From: Polychytrium aggregatum
Lineage: Eukaryota; Chytridiomycota; Chytridiomycetes; Polychytriales
Direction: 5' to 3'
Assembly: GCF_025602895.1 (NCBI RefSeq)
Contig: NW_026516459.1
Coordinates: 1-38,820, forward strand
Length of the DNA: 38,820 bases
Shown here: in pieces, positions 17,675 through 26,665 of the stretch
Numbering within the stretch: the stretch's first letter is position 1
Layout: every line of letters begins with the position of its first letter
Made by a program: the position numbers and the translations under genes
The notes under the pieces: generated by a model
What the model saw: the letters and a program-made list of their open reading frames with translations, nothing else
What the model was told of the DNA's origin: nothing
Databases searched by the model: none

Positions 17675-20600
17675 TTAAGAAGGCTTCCTGCGAGGAGCCC
17701 TGCGTGTGCTCTTTATTTGGGGCTCCTCGAGGTGTTTACCGTATTTACTCAGCTCCTCGGGTGCATGGGACAAGTCCTCCAGTGTTTGCCATGTGTTGCC
17801 CGAGTGTGGGTAACCAACCCACTTGACATAAAACCGAAGTGACCCATCAGCCACTTTCTTGTGCCTCACGATCCTTTCGACTTCATATTCTTGAGTATAG
17901 TATTGTCCGAGGTCGTCTTCCAGTGGTGCGTCGTCCGGGACACCTTCGTCGGCGTCGGGGAACTGTGCTGGACTGCGGGTCGTGTGGCGACGCAGCTTGG
18001 ACACATGGAAGACAGGATGGAGCTTGCTTCCAGGTGGCAAGTCCAACAGGTAGTTGAGGGGACTGGGTCGGGCCGCTATCTTGAACGGTCCTCGGTACTT
18101 GGGCAACAACTTCTTTGACTGGGCTTCGGGGACCTTGATGTTGTCGGCGTCCAGGTAGACAAGGTCTCCAACTTCAAAGGAGACATCCTGGTGTCGGCGG
18201 TCGTAGTACTTCGCCATCACTTGTTGCGCATCCGTGAGCGCGTCGGCGATCATCTTGTGTCGGACTTGATGATCTTTGACAAAGGCACTTGGTTTGGGAG
18301 GCAATCCAGCCGTGGACTCGGTCAGTGTCAAGGAGGTGGGAACATCAGGCTGGAATCCGTAGAGCGCCTCAAAGGGGCTCAAGCCAGTTGTGCTCGACTT
18401 GGCGGTGTTGTATGCAAACTCTGCATGACTCAGCTGTATGTCCCAGTCGTCTTGGCTGGTCGAGGCGTATGTCCTCAGGTATTGCTCGAGGGTGCGGATC
18501 GTCCGCTCGGACTGTCCATCCGTTTGTTGGTGGTGCGAGGTTGACATGTTCAGCTTGGTGCCGAGATGGTCGAACAGACTTGTCCAAAACAAGGAGGTGA
18601 ATCGGGGGTCTCGATCACTGACGATGGACTTTGGGAGGCCGTGGTGCTTGAACACATGCTTGAAGAACAGCAGTGCAAGGTCAGGCGCGGAGCATGTCGT
18701 CTGGCACGGCACAAAGTGTGCCATCTTGCTGAACCTGTCGACAAAGACAGCGATTGCATCGTGGTCCAACTTGGTCGTCGGTAGATGCGTGATGAGATCC
18801 ATGGACATGCTGGTCCAGGGGCGGTCGGGAACAGGCAGGGGTTGCAGCAATCCTTGCTCTCGGGTCGTGCGTGACTTGACCATCTTGCAGGTATGGCAGG
18901 ACTCGATGTACTTCTCGACGGTGCGCTTCATTCCAGGCCAGTATGCGACTTTGGCCAGTCGGTCGTATGTCTTCTCGACTCCAAAGTGTCCAGCGAGGGG
19001 CGAGTCGTGGACCTCTTGGAGCAACTTGGTCTTCAACGACGGAATGTCCGGCACACAGACACGGCTGTCCTTCTTCAGGAGGAGCAGGCCATCACGCACT
19101 GTGTACTCGGATGATTCGTCGTCCTTGGGGAGCTTAGACACCTTTCGGAACAGTTCTCCGAACTGTTTGTCGTTGGCGATGTTGTCTCGGACAACATCCA
19201 GCATCGTGTTGTCGACACTGACAGTCGACTCGTACAGTGACGCCAATTGGTAGTCGGGGCGTCGGGACAGTGCGTCAGGCACCACATTGAGTTTGCCTTT
19301 CTGGTATACAACCTCGTAGTTGTACTCGGCGAGGAACTCCATCCATCGCGCTTGGCGTCGGCTCAGGTTCTTCTTGGTGTCGAGGTAACGCAGTGACTGG
19401 TGGTCCGTCACAATCTTGAAGGGCTTGGCGGTACCGTGGAGGTACACTCGGAACTTCTGCAGCGCGTAGATGATCGCAAGCTGCTCCTTCTCGTGCACGG
19501 GATAGTTGATCTCGTGTTGGGACAGTTTGCGCGACTCGAAGGCAACGGGCCTTCCCTCCTGCATCAAAACAGCTCCCACCGCAAAGTCGGAGGCGTCGGT
19601 GTGCACGGAGACATCCGTGTTCGGGTCGAACACAGCGAGGACAGGAGCGTTCGTCAAGGCGTGCTTGAGGGTCTCGAACGCTTGGCGTTGTGGGTGGTCC
19701 CACACGAAGGGGCACTCTTTGCGGAGTAGGTCTGTGAGTGGACCGGCAGTGCGCGCCAGATCGGGGATGAATCGGCGGTAGTAGTTGACGAGACCGAGAA
19801 ACGACTGCACGTCAGAGACGCATGCGAGCGGCGGCCACTCGACCACAGACTTGACCTTGGCGGGGTCGACTTCGATTCCTCTTCCTGAGACAACGTGTCC
19901 CAGGAACGGGACTTGATTCTTGAAGAACTCACACTTGGACAGTTTGGCATACAACTTGTGCTCGCGTAGCTTGGCCAGCACGCGGGCGACATGACCTTCA
20001 TGGGTCGCTTCATCCTTGCTGTACACAAGGATATCATCCAGGTACACGATGACAGAGTTGTCGAGCTCTTGGCGGAACACATCGTTCATCAGCTGCATGA
20101 ACGTGGCAGGTGCGTTCGTCAATCCGAACGGCAGCACTAGGAACTCGTACAGTCCGTAGCGAGTCCTGAAGGCGGTCTTGTGGACATCATCCTCGTGGAT
20201 GCGGATCTGATGGTAGCCTGAGCGGAGGTCTATCTTGCTAAAGACCTTTGCTCCACTCAGACGATCCATCAACTCGTCGATCCTGGGCAACGGGTAGGTG
20301 TTCTTGATGGTCTGTTTGTTTAGTGCGCGATAGTCGACGCACATCCTGAGATCACCTTCTTTCTTCTTGACAAAGAGCACTGGTGCACCATACGGTGACT
20401 GGCTCGGGCGGATGAACCCATGGGCGAGGAGGTCATCCAACTGGCGCTTGAGTTCGTCCATCTCCGTCAGCGACAGTTGGTACGTCGGTCTTGACGGAGG
20501 CGACGAGCCTGGTTCGATGTCGATGCGATGATCGACGGTGCGTTGGGGTGGCAGGCATTGTGGCAACTGGTCGGGGAATACGTCCTTGTACTCGTCGAGC

Positions 20601-21607
20601 AGCTTGGTCACCACAGGCGGGGGACCGGGACCGGCTTGGTCGGTGTCGTCGACCTCACGCACGACACAGAGGAACGACGTGTCCTTCTTGATCAGCCTCT
20701 TGAATTGCATGGCTGAGAGGAGAGGTGGCATGTTGGGTGAGGCCATGCCCTGCAGGACAATGTCAGGGCCAACACGGACAGTGCGGCCTTTCCAGTCGAC
20801 GACTGGAGTCGGCTCGGCACGAGCAAGCCAGCTCATGCCGAGGATGGCATCGAACTTGGTGTCGATCACTTGGAACAACAGGACAGGATGGTACTTGGGA
20901 TGGAGGGCCACTCGCAGGACCACTTGGTGTGTGCACTGCTGCACACGATCGTCTGCAAGCGCCACACTCATCGGCGACTTCTTCTTGGTTGCATGTATGT
21001 TGAGCTCCTGGAGCAAGCGTCTGCTGACAAAGTTGCAGCTTGCTCCAGAGTCCACCATCATTCGGACGGTGTGACCTTGGACGGTGGCAGGGAGGTACAG
21101 CAGGGACTCTTCATGGTCCTCCTGCACAGCCTCCTGCACCATGACTTGACTTGGGGGAACGGGCGACACTTGGTCTTGGTTGGCTTCATCACGGCCACTC
21201 GGACATTTTGGATAGGGTTCGGCCATTGCGGGGGCCTGCGGCGTCAGCACGCCATTGCACACGACGTCCACGGCTTGCGGACACATGTCGGAAGCATCCG
21301 ACACACACGACTTGACAGGGGTGAGGGCACAGGCGGTCCTGTCCCTCAAGGGTTCTTGATTTTCTTTTTTGTTTTGGTTTTCAATTTTGGTTTTCTCTTC
21401 ACGTTCGTGGAGAGGCAGGCGGCTTGCGCCACCATGCACCTCTCGCACGACGCACAACACTTGGTTTGTTTCTCCTTCGGGGGAGGGGGCGAGGTGAACT
21501 TCCTCTGGAGACGCGTGGACTGCATTGAGCAATCCACGGCGTTGGTCTCCTACTAGGGCTCCAGAGCCACCTAGTAGGGTCGGCCGTTTCCCGACTTCAT
21601 GGGGCAC
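17675..21607 (-). CDS. pol: C2 Pol (PR-RT-RH-IN-chromodomain)
   Basis: 1310 codons, identical in translation to C1 Pol, with the same domain order: protease (VDSGAS), RT (YLDD), RNase H, HHCC-D,D,E integrase, GPF module and chromodomain with Y, W and Y cage residues. It overlaps gag by 37 bases in the -1 frame, so it is read as Gag-Pol through the heptamer at 21586-21592. The protease should cleave the polyprotein in the particle, RT/RNase H make cDNA and integrase inserts it. The TWQT in place of the usual TWEP after the chromodomain GYP segment is a family C peculiarity. Unlike C1, this pol sits in an element whose gag is also whole. Confidence 0.96.
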   Translation of the reverse strand: MPHEVGKRPTLLGGSGALVGDQRRGLLNAVHASPEEVHLAPSPEGETNQVLCVVREVHGGASRLPLHEREEKTKIENQNKKENQEPLRDRTACALTPVKSCVSDASDMCPQAVDVVCNGVLTPQAPAMAEPYPKCPSGRDEANQDQVSPVPPSQVMVQEAVQEDHEESLLYLPATVQGHTVRMMVDSGASCNFVSRRLLQELNIHATKKKSPMSVALADDRVQQCTHQVVLRVALHPKYHPVLLFQVIDTKFDAILGMSWLARAEPTPVVDWKGRTVRVGPDIVLQGMASPNMPPLLSAMQFKRLIKKDTSFLCVVREVDDTDQAGPGPPPVVTKLLDEYKDVFPDQLPQCLPPQRTVDHRIDIEPGSSPPSRPTYQLSLTEMDELKRQLDDLLAHGFIRPSQSPYGAPVLFVKKKEGDLRMCVDYRALNKQTIKNTYPLPRIDELMDRLSGAKVFSKIDLRSGYHQIRIHEDDVHKTAFRTRYGLYEFLVLPFGLTNAPATFMQLMNDVFRQELDNSVIVYLDDILVYSKDEATHEGHVARVLAKLREHKLYAKLSKCEFFKNQVPFLGHVVSGRGIEVDPAKVKSVVEWPPLACVSDVQSFLGLVNYYRRFIPDLARTAGPLTDLLRKECPFVWDHPQRQAFETLKHALTNAPVLAVFDPNTDVSVHTDASDFAVGAVLMQEGRPVAFESRKLSQHEINYPVHEKEQLAIIYALQKFRVYLHGTAKPFKIVTDHQSLRYLDTKKNLSRRQARWMEFLAEYNYEVVYQKGKLNVVPDALSRRPDYQLASLYESTVSVDNTMLDVVRDNIANDKQFGELFRKVSKLPKDDESSEYTVRDGLLLLKKDSRVCVPDIPSLKTKLLQEVHDSPLAGHFGVEKTYDRLAKVAYWPGMKRTVEKYIESCHTCKMVKSRTTREQGLLQPLPVPDRPWTSMSMDLITHLPTTKLDHDAIAVFVDRFSKMAHFVPCQTTCSAPDLALLFFKHVFKHHGLPKSIVSDRDPRFTSLFWTSLFDHLGTKLNMSTSHHQQTDGQSERTIRTLEQYLRTYASTSQDDWDIQLSHAEFAYNTAKSSTTGLSPFEALYGFQPDVPTSLTLTESTAGLPPKPSAFVKDHQVRHKMIADALTDAQQVMAKYYDRRHQDVSFEVGDLVYLDADNIKVPEAQSKKLLPKYRGPFKIAARPSPLNYLLDLPPGSKLHPVFHVSKLRRHTTRSPAQFPDADEGVPDDAPLEDDLGQYYTQEYEVERIVRHKKVADGSLRFYVKWVGYPHSGNTWQTLEDLSHAPEELSKYGKHLEEPQIKSTRRAPRRKPS
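21549..21592 (-). promoter_or_regulatory. -1 frameshift signal of C2
   Basis: GGGAAAC on the minus strand at 21586-21592, in gag phase; a 7-nt spacer at 21579-21585; a hairpin at 21549-21578 (8-bp outer stem, GT bulge, 4-bp inner stem, CTGG loop). The gag TAG stop (complement 21571-21573) ends the left arm. After slipping, the next pol codons read R-P-T-L-L-G-G, matching the pol frame. Confidence 0.87.
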
Positions 21608-22392
21608 TCCTTGGCCTGGTGTCCCGGTCGGTGACAGAAGAAGCAGGAACCATGGCGGAGGTCCTCCTGCTTCTGTCTGTCCTTGGGGGAGACAGTGGCA
21701 GCTTGCTGGAACCGGGAGCGGGGAGGGCCACGAGCCTCCATGGCGTTGACGTCAACGTCCATGGGCTCAGGCATGGGTCTTGCGGGCGGGGCCGGGCGAG
21801 GCGGACGGGCTGGGACGTGATGAGACCGATGGCCGCCTGCCAGCTGCGGGTAGAACTGGCGGCCATGGTACTGGACGTTGTCGAGGTTCTCGGCAACGTC
21901 CATCATCACGTCCAGGGACTTGCGGGCATCAGGGTTGCTGGCGATGTACTCTCTGATCTTGGGCTTGAGGCCCTTCTGGAAGAGGTACATCGCATCAGCA
22001 GAGCCCAGCTCCTCAATCTGGGAGGAGAGGTCTTCAAACTCCTCGATGTAGCGGGTCACAGAACCACGCTGCACGAGAGAGTATAGCTTGTCACGGGCAA
22101 TGAGTTCAGCATTGGGGCTGCCGAAGCGGCGACGGAGGCGGTCCTTGAAGTCGTCAAACACACCTTCGCTCTGCTCGTCGAACCCTTGGCGGCGGTACCA
22201 ACGGTACGCCTGGTCCTTTAAGCAGAGCTTGGCGGCGACGATGTGGTGGGTGGGGGCGACTTGGGCAGCATCGAGGTAGTCCTCGAGTTGCTGCAGCCAG
22301 TCCTCCACCGAGGAGGAGCGGCTCTTCCCAGTAAACACTGGGGCACGGAAGGTCTTGAGGAAGGCTTCCGGAAGTGGGCGGGGGTTGCTCAT
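21571..22392 (-). CDS. gag: C2 Gag
   Basis: 273 residues from an ATG (complement 22390-22392) to TAG. The capsid-like helical region covers about residues 20-175 ([52 protein letters not shown]). A linker rich in arginine, proline and histidine follows ([17 protein letters not shown]), then [11 protein letters not shown] and a zinc knuckle [14 protein letters not shown] near residues 253-266. Gag should form the particle and package RNA. It is shorter than D Gag (325) and lacks the obvious N-terminal coiled coil. This is the only uninterrupted family C gag in the window and serves as reference for the broken C1 and C3 genes. Confidence 0.94.
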   Translation of the reverse strand: MSNPRPLPEAFLKTFRAPVFTGKSRSSSVEDWLQQLEDYLDAAQVAPTHHIVAAKLCLKDQAYRWYRRQGFDEQSEGVFDDFKDRLRRRFGSPNAELIARDKLYSLVQRGSVTRYIEEFEDLSSQIEELGSADAMYLFQKGLKPKIREYIASNPDARKSLDVMMDVAENLDNVQYHGRQFYPQLAGGHRSHHVPARPPRPAPPARPMPEPMDVDVNAMEARGPPRSRFQQAATVSPKDRQKQEDLRHGSCFFCHRPGHQAKECPMKSGNGRPY

Positions 22393-22502
22393 GGCAGGGG
22401 CAGGCTCCAGGGACAGAGAGGAGAGTCGGTCGGCAAGAGAGGCGGGATCCAGCTTGAGGATCTAGAAAGAGGACAAACAGGACGAAAACAAGACGAGGAT
22501 TT

Positions 22503-22514
22503 CCGATGCTACCA
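22503..22514 (-). other. Primer-binding site of C2
   Basis: Reverse complement TGGTAGCATCGG, adjacent to the 5' LTR with no gap. Confidence 0.65.
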
Positions 22515-22823
22515 TGTAACGTCCACTACTGGGACGTTGGGGCAAGACGGGGAGGGAGGGGGTACAAGACAAGACAGGACGGGGCAGAACAGGGCGGTGC
22601 TAGGCTACTCTAGCGGACGGGTGAGCTCGGGGAGCACTTACGTTTATTCACGATAAAACCGAACTCCAGACAAACGGGGGGAACGGGGGCAACCCGCAGG
22701 TATACCCTGCGGTGGCCTGCCTGCGGTGCGTGAAAACGCAAAGCGCAGCACAGGTCACGACCCACTGCGCCGCGCAGTACGCGCAGTACGCGCAGCACAG
22801 CGTCGGAGATACCATCTCCTACA
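22515..22823 (-). repeat. 5' LTR of C2 (309 bp)
   Basis: Full-length C LTR in reverse, followed by the ggggg duplication and the rest of the C1 5' LTR. Confidence 0.95.
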
Positions 22824-22970
22824 GGGGGAACGGGGGCAACCCGCAGGTATACCCTGCGGTGGCCTGCCTGCGGTGCGTGAAAACGCAAAGCGCAGCACAG
22901 GTCACGACCCACTGCGCCGCGCAGTACGCGCAGTACGCGCAGCACAGCGTCGGAGATACCATCTCCTACA
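22824..22970 (-). repeat. C1 5' LTR, outer piece (147 bp)
   Basis: The U3-side part of the C1 5' LTR, separated from 17190-17356 by C2. It begins with the second copy of ggggg and ends CTACA on the plus strand, directly followed by the C1 target duplication gaggc at 22971. Confidence 0.93.
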
Positions 22971-23138
22971 GAGGCTCGTGGCCCTCCCCGCTCCCGGTTC
23001 CAGCAAGCTGCCACTGTCTCCCCCAAGGACAGACAGAAGCAGGAGGACCTCCGCCATGGTTCCTGCTTCTTCTGTCACCGACCGGGACACCAGGCCAAGG
23101 AGTGCCCCATGAAGTCGGGAAACGGCCGACCCTACTAG
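22971..23138 (+). pseudogene. gag: C3 gag, C-terminal part
   Basis: Resumes C3 gag after C1, starting with the second gaggc. It encodes the end of the linker and the knuckle [14 protein letters not shown], then stops at TAG (23136-23138). The N-terminal part is at 5293-5951. The frame is intact apart from the insertion. Confidence 0.9.
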
Positions 23139-26100
23139 GTGGCTCTGGAGCCCTAGTAGGAGACCAACGCCGTGGATTGCTCAATGCAGTCCACGCGTCT
23201 CCAGAGGAAGTTCACCTCGCCCCCTCCCCCGAAGGAGAAACAAACCAAGTGTTGTGCGTCGTGCGAGAGGTGCATGGTGGCGCAAGCCGCCTGCCTCTCC
23301 ACGAACGTGAAGAGAAAACCAAAATTGAAAACCAAAACAAAAAAGAAAATCAAGAACCCTTGAGGGACAGGACCGCCTGTGCCCTCACCCCTGTCAAGTC
23401 GTGTGTGTCGGATGCTTCCGACATGTGTCCGCAAGCCGTGGACGTCGTGTGCAATGGCGTGCTGACGCCGCAGGCCCCCGCAATGGCCGAACCCTATCCA
23501 AAATGTCCGAGTGGCCGTGATGAAGCCAACCAAGACCAAGTGTCGCCCGTTCCCCCAAGTCAAGTCATGGTGCAGGAGGCTGTGCAGGAGGACCATGAAG
23601 AGTCCCTGCTGTACCTCCCTGCCACCGTCCAAGGTCACACCGTCCGAATGATGGTGGACTCTGGAGCAAGCTGCAACTTTGTCAGCAGACGCTTGCTCCA
23701 GGAGCTCAACATACATGCAACCAAGAAGAAGTCGCCGATGAGTGTGGCGCTTGCAGACGATCGTGTGCAGCAGTGCACACACCAAGTGGTCCTGCGAGTG
23801 GCCCTCCATCCCAAGTACCATCCTGTCCTGTTGTTCCAAGTGATCGACACCAAGTTCGATGCCATCCTCGGCATGAGCTGGCTTGCTCGTGCCGAGCCGA
23901 CTCCAGTCGTCGACTGGAAAGGCCGCACTGTCCGTGTTGGCCCTGACATTGTCCTGCAGGGCATGGCCTCACCCAACATGCCACCTCTCCTCTCAGCCAT
24001 GCAATTCAAGAGGCTGATCAAGAAGGACACGTCGTTCCTCTGTGTCGTGCGTGAGGTCGACGACACCGACCAAGCCGGTCCCGGTCCCCCGCCTGTGGTG
24101 ACCAAGCTGCTCGACGAGTACAAGGACGTATTCCCCGACCAGTTGCCACAATGCCTGCCACCCCAACGCACCGTCGATCATCGCATCGACATCGAACCAG
24201 GCTCGTCGCCTCCGTCAAGACCGACGTACCAACTGTCGCTGACGGAGATGGACGAACTCAAGCGCCAGTTGGATGACCTCCTCGCCCATGGGTTCATCCG
24301 CCCGAGCCAGTCACCGTATGGTGCACCAGTGCTCTTTGTCAAGAAGAAAGAAGGTGATCTCAGGATGTGCGTCGACTATCGCGCACTAAACAAACAGACC
24401 ATCAAGAACACCTACCCGTTGCCCAGGATCGACGAGTTGATGGATCGTCTGAGTGGAGCAAAGGTCTTTAGCAAGATAGACCTCCGCTCAGGCTACCATC
24501 AGATCCGCATCCACGAGGATGATGTCCACAAGACCGCCTTCAGGACTCGCTACGGACTGTACGAGTTCCTAGTGCTGCCGTTCGGATTGACGAACGCACC
24601 TGCCACGTTCATGCAGCTGATGAACGATGTGTTCCGCCAAGAGCTCGACAACTCTGTCATCGTGTACCTGGATGATATCCTTGTGTACAGCAAGGATGAA
24701 GCGACCCATGAAGGTCATGTCGCCCGCGTGCTGGCCAAGCTACGCGAGCACAAGTTGTATGCCAAACTGTCCAAGTGTGAGTTCTTCAAGAATCAAGTCC
24801 CGTTCCTGGGACACGTTGTCTCAGGAAGAGGAATCGAAGTCGACCCCGCCAAGGTCAAGTCTGTGGTCGAGTGGCCGCCGCTCGCATGCGTCTCTGACGT
24901 GCAGTCGTTTCTCGGTCTCGTCAACTACTACCGCCGATTCATCCCCGATCTGGCGCGCACTGCCGGTCCACTCACAGACCTACTCCGCAAAGAGTGCCCC
25001 TTCGTGTGGGACCACCCACAACGCCAAGCGTTCGAGACCCTCAAGCACGCCTTGACGAACGCTCCTGTCCTCGCTGTGTTCGACCCGAACACGGATGTCT
25101 CCGTGCACACCGACGCCTCCGACTTTGCGGTGGGAGCTGTTTTGATGCAGGAGGGAAGGCCCGTTGCCTTCGAGTCGCGCAAACTGTCCCAACACGAGAT
25201 CAACTATCCCGTGCACGAGAAGGAGCAGCTTGCGATCATCTACGCGCTGCAGAAGTTCCGAGTGTACCTCCACGGTACCGCCAAGCCCTTCAAGATTGTG
25301 ACGGACCACCAGTCACTGCGTTACCTCGACACCAAGAAGAACCTGAGCCGACGCCAAGCGCGATGGATGGAGTTCCTCGCCGAGTACAACTACGAGGTTG
25401 TATACCAGAAAGGCAAACTCAATGTGGTGCCTGACGCACTGTCCCGACGCCCCGACTACCAATTGGCGTCACTGTACGAGTCGACTGTCAGTGTCGACAA
25501 CACGATGCTGGATGTTGTCCGAGACAACATCGCCAACGACAAACAGTTCGGAGAACTGTTCCGAAAGGTGTCTAAGCTCCCCAAGGACGACGAATCATCC
25601 GAGTACACAGTGCGTGATGGCCTGCTCCTCCTGAAGAAGGACAGCCGTGTCTGTGTGCCGGACATTCCGTCGTTGAAGACCAAGTTGCTCCAAGAGGTCC
25701 ACGACTCGCCCCTCGCTGGACACTTTGGAGTCGAGAAGACATACGACCGACTGGCCAAAGTCGCATACTGGCCTGGAATGAAGCGCACCGTCGAGAAGTA
25801 CATCGAGTCCTGCCATACCTGCAAGATGGTCAAGTCACGCACGACCCGAGAGCAAGGATTGCTGCAACCCCTGCCTGTTCCCGACCGCCCCTGGACCAGC
25901 ATGTCCATGGATCTCATCACGCATCTACCGACGACCAAGTTGGACCACGATGCAATCGCTGTCTTTGTCGACAGGTTCAGCAAGATGGCACACTTTGTGC
26001 CGTGCCAGACGACATGCTCCGCGCCTGACCTTGCACTGCTGTTCTTCAAGCATGTGTTCAAGCACCACGGCCTCCCAAAGTCCATCGTCAGTGATCGAGA

Positions 26101-26246
26101 CCCCCGATTCACCTCCTTGTTTTGGACAAGTCTGTTCGACCATCTCGGCACCAAGCTGAACATGTCAACCTCGCACCACCAACAAACGGATGGACAGTCC
26201 GAGCGGACGATCCGCACCCTCGAGCAATACCTGAGGACATACGCCT
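23103..26246 (+). pseudogene. pol: C3 pol, truncated in integrase by D2
   Basis: Identical in translation to C1/C2 Pol over about 1048 residues: protease VDSGAS (near 23655), RT with YLDD (near 24664), RNase [13 protein letters not shown] (near 25108), the integrase HHCC finger and all three D,D,E positions (the last within QTDGQSER near 26184). It ends at …YLRTYA, where the D2 LTR begins and gives a stop after two more codons. The GPF module, chromodomain and 3' LTR are lost. A longer apparent frame starting at 22712 merely reads through C1 LTR sequence and is not a gene. Confidence 0.92.
23117..23160 (+). promoter_or_regulatory. -1 frameshift signal of C3
   Basis: GGGAAAC at 23117-23123 in gag phase, a 7-nt spacer (23124-23130), and hairpin arms cctactag (23131-23138) and ctagtagg (23153-23160) with inner ggct/agcc. 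The gag stop is at 23136-23138. Confidence 0.87.
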
Positions 26247-26665
26247 TGTAAGGAGTGAACAAGCGCAAGGACGAAGACCAAGTGCTTGGTATGAGCTTTA
26301 TTAGCTTTTAGCCCCGAACACCAAAGAACAAGTTTTGTTCGAACTGGTGTTCAACATAGGCTCAGACATGCAGGGCTATTTATAGACCGGGAGAAGGTCG
26401 AGGGGCAAAAGTGGGCGAGAAGGGTGGAGCATCACAGAGAAGCGAGAAGGGGGTGCGAGAGTGGCTGGTGTGCAAGCGAGAGAGGCTTGGCACAGCCCGG
26501 GGACATGTGCCGAGCGGTGGGGGAGGCAGGAAACCAGTAGACGCGGGTGGCAACGGCGCGTGCTCATGCATGGGGGCAAACAAACACGTGGGGACTCATG
26601 ATTGGTGCGGAGGGCGAGAGCATGCGGGACAATCTCATTGGTCCGTTGTGATGCTGGTCATCACA
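26247..26665 (-). repeat. 3' LTR of D2 (419 bp)
   Basis: D LTR in reverse, of the same type as the D1 and D3 LTRs at the two variable sites (plus-strand TGTAAGG at its start, gagggcgagag near 26607). It cuts C3 pol. Confidence 0.95.

Larger units (their letters stand above)
17357..22823 (-). mobile_element. Element C2: complete family C chromovirus
   Basis: A complete 5,467-bp element on the minus strand: LTRs at 17357-17665 and 22515-22823, tRNA-type primer site, intact gag, frameshift signal and intact pol. It is inserted inside the 5' LTR of C1 at a G-run (ggggg duplicated at 17352-17356 and 22824-22828). The two LTRs look identical and no coding damage is seen. This is the best reference copy of family C here and is potentially autonomous. 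Confidence 0.96.
5952..22970 (-). mobile_element. Element C1: family C chromovirus, reverse, carrying D1 and C2
   Basis: C1 lies on the minus strand inside C3 gag. Its own sequence is the 3' LTR (5952-6260), pol (6270-10202), gag C-terminal part (10166-10471), gag N-terminal part (16547-17067), leader with primer site, and a 5' LTR split into 17190-17356 and 22824-22970. D1 interrupts gag and C2 interrupts the 5' LTR. Without these two insertions it would be a 5.47-kb element matching C2 throughout, as far as can be judged by eye. All three insertions have clean 5-bp target duplications, which argues that the nest is real. Confidence 0.95.
4862..26246 (+). mobile_element. Element C3: family C chromovirus, split by C1 and cut by D2
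   Basis: C3 is present in two blocks. The left block, 4862-5951, holds the 5' LTR, primer-binding site, leader and the first part of gag. The right block, 22971-26246, holds the end of gag, the frameshift site and pol up to the integrase. The intervening 17 kb is C1 with its own nested insertions, flanked by the 5-bp duplication gaggc (5947-5951 and 22971-22975). The right block stops abruptly in the integrase gene at the D2 LTR, and the missing integrase end, chromodomain and 3' LTR are not found elsewhere in the window. The left flank tgctc (4857-4861) has no visible partner. Confidence 0.93.

Noticed and set aside
22712..26251. An apparent single 1179-codon gene fusing LTR sequence with C3 protease-RT-integrase
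   Set aside because: The first ~130 codons read through C2/C1 LTR sequence and out-of-frame gag. The pol frame is explained by -1 frameshifting from gag, and the N-terminal part is a by-product of LTR junctions.
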